Shown here: piece by piece, positions 1-4,069 of the stretch | How the letters are laid out: every line of letters begins with the position of its first letter | Numbering within the stretch: the stretch's first letter is position 1 | Assembly: GCA_023405705.1 (NCBI GenBank) | Contig: JAEXXR010000358.1 | Location: forward strand, 1 to 6,182 | DNA from: Actinomycetes bacterium | Lineage (GTDB): Bacteria; Actinomycetota; Thermoleophilia; Solirubrobacterales; Solirubrobacteraceae | Reading direction: 5' to 3' | DNA length: 6,182 nt | Position numbers and translations under genes: made by a program | The notes under the pieces: model-generated | The model's database searches: none | Told to the model about the DNA's origin: nothing | Seen by the model: the letters and a program-made list of their open reading frames with translations, nothing else

Positions 1-436
1 ACTTGGCCGACAGCGCGTCGATGTAGGCGAAGATCGACTCGGCCAGGCGGTAGAGGATTGGCGGCGGCAGTCTCGCCGCCTCGCCGGCCGTCGCGAACCG
101 CCGCCAGGCGACGCGCGCGCCGACGCGGTAGGCGTTCAGCAGCGTGTCGAGCGAGCGGCCGGCGCGCATCTCGCCGCGGCCGAGGTCGACGTAGACGCGG
201 GCGCGCGGCATCCGGCCGCCGGCCTCCAGCCCGTCGACGAACTGCCGCAGCGCCTCCTCGACGCCGGCGATCAGGCCGCGGCCGAAGGGGCCGTCGAGGC
301 GGCGGGCGTACGGCGGCACCTCGACGCGCACCGCGTCGATGATCTCGCGCGACAGCGCCGGCAGCTCGGGGCGCAGGACTCTCGCGACCTCGGGCGGCAG
401 CTCGTGCCACGGCCGCAGGATCGGCTCGTCAGCCAT
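1..436 (-). CDS. PucR/CdaR-type transcriptional regulator, N-terminal part (runs off the window)
   Basis: The minus frame is open from ATG at 436 to the window edge, giving 145 codons beginning MADEPILRPWHELPPEV. The visible part is all alpha-helical in character. It carries GRGEMRAGRSLDTLLNAYR (about residues 86-104) followed by VGARVAWRRF and a helix ending LAESIFAYIDALSA. This pattern is what I know from the N-terminal RsbRD-like domain of actinobacterial PucR/CdaR-family regulators, which normally end in a PucR-type helix-turn-helix. That DNA-binding end lies outside the window, so the regulator call rests on family resemblance only. The start is supported by TAAGGT 8 bases upstream, readable either as a -10 element for a leaderless mRNA or as an AAGG ribosome site at 9-base spacing. 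The gene is divergent from a fatty acyl desaturase, and a palindrome overlaps its start codon, suggesting autoregulation and control of the desaturase. A pure RsbR-like sensor without HTH is the main alternative. Confidence 0.72.
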   Translation of the reverse strand, partial: MADEPILRPWHELPPEVARVLRPELPALSREIIDAVRVEVPPYARRLDGPFGRGLIAGVEEALRQFVDGLEAGGRMPRARVYVDLGRGEMRAGRSLDTLLNAYRVGARVAWRRFATAGEAARLPPPILYRLAESIFAYIDALSAK

Positions 437-455
437 TTGTAACAACCTTACAAAT
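435..455. promoter_or_regulatory. Perfect inverted repeat, candidate operator between regulator and desaturase
   Basis: ATTTGTAA (435-442) and TTACAAAT (448-455) are exact reverse complements separated by CAACC. It lies in an AT-rich island inside otherwise very GC-rich DNA. It overlaps the first two bases of the regulator's start codon (435-436 on this strand) and all of the regulator's candidate -10 element at 445-450. It ends about 30 bases before the candidate -35 of the desaturase promoter. This is the geometry expected of an operator for a dimeric regulator: occupancy would block the regulator gene and could activate or leave open the desaturase gene. Which protein binds is inference; the adjacent regulator is the obvious candidate. 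Confidence 0.6.
445..450 (-). promoter_or_regulatory. Candidate -10 element (or SD) of the regulator gene
   Basis: On the minus strand TAAGGT is followed by exactly 8 bases and then the ATG at 436. It fits the TANNNT form of an actinobacterial -10 box placed so that transcription would start at or next to the start codon (leaderless). The AAGG inside it could instead serve as a ribosome binding site with a 9-base spacer. No good -35 sits at 17 bases; a TTGACG (462-467 of the plus strand, reversed) is present but only 11 bases away. Confidence 0.4.
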
Positions 456-484
456 TCCGCACGTCAAGACGTTGTCGGCAGACG

Positions 485-513
485 ACGACAGCACGCGAAA
501 TCCGTCATAGGGT
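485..513 (+). promoter_or_regulatory. Candidate promoter of the desaturase gene
   Basis: ACGACA at 485-490, sharing GACA with the -35 consensus, is followed by a 17-base spacer and TAGGGT at 508-513, a TANNNT-type -10. Eight bases separate TAGGGT from the ATG at 522, so the transcript would start at the start codon. The AGGG inside the box could alternatively be a Shine-Dalgarno sequence 9 bases from the ATG; the two readings cannot be separated by sequence alone. Confidence 0.45.
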
Positions 514-521
514 GCAAAGCC

Positions 522-1433
522 ATGACCCGCCCAGCCCGCATCTACAACCTTCTCGCGGTCTTCCTCCCGGTCCTCGGCATCCTCGCGGCGATCGTGCTGC
601 TGTGGAACAAGGCCGTCGGCTGGACGGACATCGCGATCATGGCCGGCTTCTACCTCTTCACCGGCTTCGGCGTGACGATCGGCTTCCACCGCCTCTTCAC
701 CCACCGCTCCTTCGAGACCTCCACGCCGCTGCGCGTGCTGTTCGCGATCGCGGGCTCGATGGCGATCGAGGGCAGCGTCATCACGTGGGTCGCAGACCAC
801 CGCAAGCATCACGCCTTCGCCGACGAGGACGGCGATCCGCACAGCCCCCACCTCGGCCACGACGGCGGGCTGAAGGGCGCGATCCACGGTCTCTGGCACG
901 CGCAGGTCGGCTGGCTGCTCGACGGCGAGCACCACGGCCGCGCCTCGGCTCACCGCTACGCGCCCGACCTGGTCAGAGACAAGCCGATCCGCTGGGTCAA
1001 CAAGATGTTCCCGGTGTGGGTGCTGCTGTCGCTGCTGCTGCCGGCGCTGTTCGGGTTCGTCCTGACCGGCTTGGACCCGATGGGCGCGCTGACCGGCTTC
1101 GTCTGGGGCGGTCTCGTGCGGATCTTCCTGATCCACCACGTCACCTGGTCGGTCAACTCGGTCTGCCACTACTTCGGCAAGCGCCGCTTCGACATCGAGG
1201 ACCAGTCGACCAACAACGTCTGGCTCGCGATCCCGTCGCTCGGCGAGGCATGGCACCACAACCACCACGCCTTCCCGACCTCCGCCTCCCACGGCCTCAA
1301 GCGCTGGGAGAGACTGGCCGACCCCTCCGCGCTCGTCATCTACGGGATGGAGAAGCTGCACCTCGTCTGGAACGTCAGAGACGTCAGCGAGGAGAAGCAG
1401 CGCAGCAAGGAGAAGGTCCTCCAGACGGCCTGA
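522..1433 (+). CDS. Membrane fatty acyl-CoA/acyl-lipid desaturase (delta-9 type)
   Basis: This 303-residue protein belongs to the integral-membrane di-iron desaturase family, which uses O2 and two electrons to introduce a cis double bond into a saturated acyl chain, usually at C9. All three histidine boxes are present: HRLFTH (H56, H61), HRKHH (H93, H96, H97) and HHNHH (H245, H248, H249). NSVCH at 212-216 matches the Asn/His pair that completes the metal sites in stearoyl-CoA desaturases. Hydrophobic segments lie near residues 8-28, 34-55, 70-88, 164-184 and 188-208. The length is normal for bacterial acyl-CoA desaturases, and there is no fused cytochrome b5 domain, so electrons must come from a separate donor not encoded here. 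The frame is open upstream to 339, but the ATG at 522 is chosen because the family's N-terminus begins there and TAGGGT stands 8 bases before it. Delta-9 position and the acyl carrier (CoA or lipid) are inferred from the family. It is divergent from a regulator that probably controls it. Confidence 0.93.
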   Translation: MTRPARIYNLLAVFLPVLGILAAIVLLWNKAVGWTDIAIMAGFYLFTGFGVTIGFHRLFTHRSFETSTPLRVLFAIAGSMAIEGSVITWVADHRKHHAFADEDGDPHSPHLGHDGGLKGAIHGLWHAQVGWLLDGEHHGRASAHRYAPDLVRDKPIRWVNKMFPVWVLLSLLLPALFGFVLTGLDPMGALTGFVWGGLVRIFLIHHVTWSVNSVCHYFGKRRFDIEDQSTNNVWLAIPSLGEAWHHNHHAFPTSASHGLKRWERLADPSALVIYGMEKLHLVWNVRDVSEEKQRSKEKVLQTA

Positions 1434-1527
1434 CCGGGCCGGCGGGCTCCGGGCCCGCACGGCGCCGAGCGCCCGCGGCGGCACCGCAACCTTCGCCGCC
1501 TCCGCCGGTTCCGACACGTACCATTGT

Positions 1528-1564
1528 CGACGTCGCCGCGGCCCATCGGGTCGCGGCGGTGTCG
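1528..1564 (+). terminator. Long hairpin followed by TTT, candidate desaturase terminator
   Basis: CGACGTCGCCGCGGCCC (1528-1544) can pair with GGGTCGCGGCGGTGTCG (1548-1564) across an ATC loop. That is a continuous 17-bp stem with three G-U pairs, directly followed by TTT at 1565-1567. It lies 95 bases beyond the desaturase stop codon and 35 bases before the next gene's start. An intrinsic terminator for the desaturase is the simplest reading. The U-tract is short, and if the next gene's promoter lies upstream (TACCAT at 1519-1524 is possible) the hairpin would instead be in that gene's 5' leader. A smaller GC stem occurs at 1442-1458. The rest of 1434-1599 shows no gene. Confidence 0.5.
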
Positions 1565-1599
1565 TTTCTCCACGTCGTCGGCACCCCTCCCTCCCCCGC

Positions 1600-2751
1600 A
1601 TGAGAACTCCCCGCCTCCGCCTCGCCGCCCCGCTCGCGCTGCTCGCGCTCGGCCTCTCGGCCGCCCCCGCGCTCGCCGGCGGCACGGTCGCGATCGACGG
1701 TGACACGCTCGTCTACGCAGGCGACGACGCCGATCCGATCAACGTCGTCGTCTCCCAGTCGGGCAGCACCCTGCGCCTCGACGAGAACGGCAGCCGCATC
1801 AGCGTCGCCGCCGGCTCCGAGAGAGCCTGCAGCGTCTCCGCCGACGGCTACCGCGCCGACTGCGACGCGGCCGGCGTCGAGCGGATCAGGGTGACCGCCG
1901 GCTTCCAGGGCAGCGACGTGCGGATCCGCGCCGCGCTGCCCTCCCGTCTGATCGGCGGCCCGGGCGACGACCTGCTGATCGGCGGCCCGGCCGACGACGT
2001 GATCGAGGGCGGCGCCGGGCGCGACGTGCTCGGCGGAGGCGGCGGCGCCGACGTGCTGCGCGGCGGCTCCGACCAGGATCTCGTCACCTACGTCGACCGC
2101 ATCGCCGCCGACGGCACGCTGCTGCCGCGGCGCGAGGGGATCACGGCGCGGATCGGCGTCGAGGGCGCCAGCGGCGCGCGCGGCGAGGGCGACACGATCG
2201 CGCGCGACGTCGAGCAGATCGAGGGCGGCGCGGGCAACGACCGGATAGAGCTGCGCGACGGCCGCGCCCAGTCGGTCGCGTGCGGCGACGGCCGCGACAC
2301 CGTGCTCCTCGACGAACGCGACGACCCGTCGATCGACTGCGAGACGGTCGAGGTCGGCGCGCCCTCCGGCGGCCGCCTGACGGTGCCGACGCTGATCTAC
2401 CCCTTTCCCGCCCGCGAGGACAACGACCGCAGCACCGTGCGCGTCAAGGGGACGCTGCGGCTGCAGGGCAGCGCGATCGTCGTGCGCGTCCGCTGCCAGA
2501 TCGCGATCGGCCTGCTCGCCGCCGACGGCCCCGGCTGCGCCGGCACGCTGCGGATGACCCGCGCCGGCGGCTTCGAGATGGCGACCAAGCGCGTCAGCCT
2601 CGGCCGCGGCCGCGAGCTGACGTGGCGCGTGCCGCTGACCGCGTCGCGCAGCCTCGCCCGCCGCGCCGGCGGCCTGACCGTGTCGGTCAGCGCGCTGCCG
2701 ACCCGCGGCGAGGGCGTCCGCCGCGACCTCTCGTTCACCGTCAAGGGGTGA
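1600..2751 (+). CDS. Exported RTX-like (hemolysin-type calcium-binding repeat) protein
   Basis: The 383-residue product starts with a clear Sec signal peptide: arginines at 2, 5 and 7, a Leu/Ala-rich core, and a likely cleavage after ALA at 24-26. Residues 27-110 are beta-rich. Residues 117-161 form five consecutive nonapeptides of the calcium-binding (L/I)xGGxGxDx type. A further isolated copy, IEGGAGNDR, is at 207-215, followed by CGDGRDTV at 228-235 and DCETVEV at 246-252. Residues 258-383 are a separate, probably beta-sandwich region that I do not recognise. Six cysteines (77, 88, 228, 247, 299, 313) suit disulfides outside the cell. RTX repeats usually bind Ca2+ in a parallel beta-roll, so a secreted or wall-associated calcium-stabilised protein is likely, but there is no enzymatic motif and function is unknown. 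Unlike most genes here there is neither a Shine-Dalgarno site nor a TANNNT box just before ATG; the upstream bases are pyrimidine-rich. The signal peptide nevertheless makes this start convincing. Confidence 0.87.
   Translation: MRTPRLRLAAPLALLALGLSAAPALAGGTVAIDGDTLVYAGDDADPINVVVSQSGSTLRLDENGSRISVAAGSERACSVSADGYRADCDAAGVERIRVTAGFQGSDVRIRAALPSRLIGGPGDDLLIGGPADDVIEGGAGRDVLGGGGGADVLRGGSDQDLVTYVDRIAADGTLLPRREGITARIGVEGASGARGEGDTIARDVEQIEGGAGNDRIELRDGRAQSVACGDGRDTVLLDERDDPSIDCETVEVGAPSGGRLTVPTLIYPFPAREDNDRSTVRVKGTLRLQGSAIVVRVRCQIAIGLLAADGPGCAGTLRMTRAGGFEMATKRVSLGRGRELTWRVPLTASRSLARRAGGLTVSVSALPTRGEGVRRDLSFTVKG
1948..2082 (+). repeat. Five in-frame RTX-like nonapeptide repeats
   Basis: This 135-base stretch encodes five contiguous nine-residue units: LIGGPGDDL, LIGGPADDV, IEGGAGRDV, LGGGGGADV and LRGGSDQDL. 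The first three keep the GGxGxD-like calcium loop well; the fourth and fifth are degenerate. The DNA is a diverged 27-base tandem repeat, so it is protein-driven and not a recent duplication. Confidence 0.82.
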
Positions 2752-2770
2752 CGCTGCGCCCTGCGGGCTT

Positions 2771-2790
2771 GCGTTCCCCCTTGGGAGCGC
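2771..2790. terminator. Candidate bidirectional terminator hairpin between convergent genes
   Basis: GCGTTCCC (2771-2778) pairs with GGGAGCGC (2783-2790) over a CCTT loop, 8 bp with one G-U. It sits in the 73-base gap between the stop codons of the convergent RTX-like gene and clpS, where a shared terminator would be expected. No T-run follows on either strand, so an intrinsic terminator is only tentative. Confidence 0.35.
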
Positions 2791-2824
2791 TCGCCAGCGG
2801 GGCTCGCCCTCCCGGCCGTCGGTC

Positions 2825-3112
2825 CTACCCCTGCTCCAGCGGCGCCATGGTGAGCCCCGCTCCGGCGAGCTGCTCCCAGTAGAGCTCGGCCACTTCCTTG
2901 AAGCCGCTCCACACGATCGCTTGTCCCGTGTGGTGGATCCTGTCGGCGTACTGGTAGCCGACCGGGATCGTGACGCCCGGGATGTAGCGCGCGAGCGTGT
3001 GGGCGACGTGATCGAAGGTGTTGTGGTCGTCGTTCTTCACGATGACGCGCCAGCTGCCGCCGAGACCCGAGCCGGGGCCGGAGAGGCGCGGCTTCTCGAT
3101 CGTCTGTCCCAT
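2825..3112 (-). CDS. clpS: ClpS, ATP-dependent Clp protease adaptor (N-recognin)
   Basis: The 95-residue product is a typical-length ClpS, the cytoplasmic adaptor that binds N-degron proteins and hands them to the ClpA/ClpC-ClpP protease. After a short flexible N-terminus the core begins WRVIVKNDDHNTFDHV (21-36). N27 and D28 match the E. coli ClpS Asn34/Asp35 that hold the substrate's alpha-amino group, and H60 in IHHTGQA matches E. coli His66. The position of the E. coli gatekeeper Met40 is occupied by Phe33. The C-terminal helix FKEVAELYWEQLAGAGLTM (71-89) replaces the usual E/A-rich helix. Stop is TAG at 2825-2827. The gene follows the hydrolase stop codon by 11 bases. Its upstream signal TAAGGT (3121-3126), 8 bases from ATG, overlaps that stop, so clpS may be translated from the operon mRNA through AAGG, made from its own leaderless transcript, or both. 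Confidence 0.93.
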   Translation of the reverse strand: MGQTIEKPRLSGPGSGLGGSWRVIVKNDDHNTFDHVAHTLARYIPGVTIPVGYQYADRIHHTGQAIVWSGFKEVAELYWEQLAGAGLTMAPLEQG

Positions 3113-3120
3113 CGAACCGG

Positions 3121-3126
3121 ACCTTA
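3121..3126 (-). promoter_or_regulatory. RBS or internal -10 element of clpS
   Basis: TAAGGT on the minus strand overlaps the TAA stop of the upstream hydrolase gene and lies 8 bases before the clpS ATG. AAGG is a plausible ribosome site at 9-base spacing. It also matches TANNNT, and CCGACG stands 17 bases upstream of it as a weak -35, so an internal promoter giving leaderless clpS mRNA is possible. The same hexamer with the same spacing precedes the regulator gene at 436. Confidence 0.4.
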
Positions 3127-3999
3127 GCGCGGCTCGCCGGCCGCGTCGGCCTCGCGCTCCGCGCGCTTGCGCCAGTAGCGCTCCAGCCCGAGGTAGAGAT
3201 GGGACGGCGGCACGGCCGCCTCGTAGGCCTGCACGGTCGCGGGTCCGTCGCTCTCGCGCTCGATCGCGCCGCGCACCGCGTTCTCCAGCAGGTCGGCGTC
3301 GCCGCGGCGGGCGAGGCCGGCGAGGTCCCGCAGCGAGGTGCGCACCGCGTCGACGTGGGCGGCCGGGTCCTCGACCGCGCCGAAGTGGGTCAGGCCGAGG
3401 CTGCTCGGTCTCCAGTCGGAGATCAGGTCGAGCGACGCCTCCCACTTCTCGACGTCGATGTCCGGCGGCGGCGTCGGCGCGACGACCACGTCGGAGGGCG
3501 GGATCCGCACGCCGCAGACGTCGCCGACGAAGGCGCGGCCGCTCTCCTCGTGCAGGTAGGCGACGTGGTGGGAGGCGTGGCCGGGCGTGTAGGCGACGCG
3601 GATCCCGCCGGCCAGCTCGCGCAGCTGCTCGCCGCCGGCCAGCGCGTGGACGCGCGCGGCCTCGACCGGGAGGACATCGCCCCACAGCCGCTTCATGTTG
3701 TCCTCGCCGTAGAGGCGGCCGGCGCTGCTCATCAGCTTGGAGGGGTCGATCACGTGCGGCGCGCCGCGCTCGTGGGCGTAGACCTCGACCTCGGGCCAGC
3801 GCGCGGCGAGCGCGCCGGTCGCGCCGGCGTGGTCGAGGTGGATGTGCGTCAGCAGGATCGCGCGCGGCCGCCAGTCGCCGAGCGCCGCAAGCAGCGTCGG
3901 CAGCGCCGGCTCGGGGCCCGGGTCGACGAGCACGTCTCCCACCTTCCAGGCGCAGATGACGCGCTCGATGCCGAGGTGATGGACGTCGATCGCTTCCAT
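3124..3999 (-). CDS. Metallo-beta-lactamase-fold hydrolase (glyoxalase II-like)
   Basis: This 291-residue protein is a complete metallo-beta-lactamase-fold hydrolase with a full set of likely metal ligands: THIHLDH at 51-57 (H52, H54, D56, H57), H141 in TPGHASHH, D160 in FVGD and H205 in LTHFG. The order and spacing resemble the glyoxalase II/general MBL hydrolase group rather than true beta-lactamases. The C-terminal third (about 215-291) is a helical extension often seen in thioesterase-like members, ending in a highly charged tail. There is no signal peptide, so it should be cytoplasmic. Substrate cannot be read from sequence; a thioester or lactone is plausible, which would suit the neighbouring acyl-CoA mutase, but that is speculation. 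ATG at 3999 is preferred over the longer open frame reaching 4197, because the family begins near IDVHHLGIERVICAW and the extension would overlap the divergent mutase. A TAGGCC lies 8 bases before it, an imperfect version of the start signal used by its neighbours. It is the first gene of a likely hydrolase-clpS operon. Confidence 0.88.
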   Translation of the reverse strand: MEAIDVHHLGIERVICAWKVGDVLVDPGPEPALPTLLAALGDWRPRAILLTHIHLDHAGATGALAARWPEVEVYAHERGAPHVIDPSKLMSSAGRLYGEDNMKRLWGDVLPVEAARVHALAGGEQLRELAGGIRVAYTPGHASHHVAYLHEESGRAFVGDVCGVRIPPSDVVVAPTPPPDIDVEKWEASLDLISDWRPSSLGLTHFGAVEDPAAHVDAVRTSLRDLAGLARRGDADLLENAVRGAIERESDGPATVQAYEAAVPPSHLYLGLERYWRKRAEREADAAGEPR

Positions 4000-4056
4000 G
4001 TTCTGAGGGCCTACCCTGGGTCGTCTGAATCGGGGTCTGTCGAGGGGGGCGAACCC

Positions 4057-4062
4057 TACACT
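4057..4062 (+). promoter_or_regulatory. Candidate -10 element of the mutase gene, leaderless
   Basis: TACACT is a good TANNNT -10 box and is followed by 7 bases and the ATG at 4070, so the expected transcription start is the A of ATG. The intervening GGGGGG touches the start codon and is too close to act as a Shine-Dalgarno site. No clear -35 is visible at 16-18 bases. The whole divergent region 4000-4069 also holds TACCCT at 4012-4017 and, on the minus strand, TAGGGT (4053-4058) and TAGGCC (4008-4013) as possible signals for the hydrolase gene. Confidence 0.5.
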
Positions 4063-4069
4063 CGGGGGG

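Noticed and set aside
58..342. Plus-strand 94-codon frame opposite the regulator
   Set aside because: The product is almost entirely Arg, Ala and Gly, typical of a shadow frame; the minus-strand reading gives a recognisable protein.
339..521. Longer desaturase start at 339
   Set aside because: The extra 61 residues are Ser/Arg-rich, unlike the family, and would overlap the regulator gene, its start and the palindrome.
1442..1458. GCGGGC/GCCCGC stem shortly after the desaturase stop as its terminator
   Set aside because: Only 6 bp with no T-run; the longer hairpin at 1528-1564 followed by TTT is the better candidate.
429..1706. Minus-strand open frame antisense to the desaturase
   Set aside because: Composition is Arg/Asp/Val-rich without motifs, and it is fully explained by the conserved desaturase on the plus strand.
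1948..2082. 27-base periodic repeat that could be taken for a CRISPR or satellite array
   Set aside because: Periodicity follows in-frame nonapeptides and the units are too diverged and gapless for a CRISPR array.
4064..4069. GGGGGG before the mutase ATG as a Shine-Dalgarno site
   Set aside because: It abuts the start codon with no spacer; the TACACT box at leaderless spacing is a better explanation.
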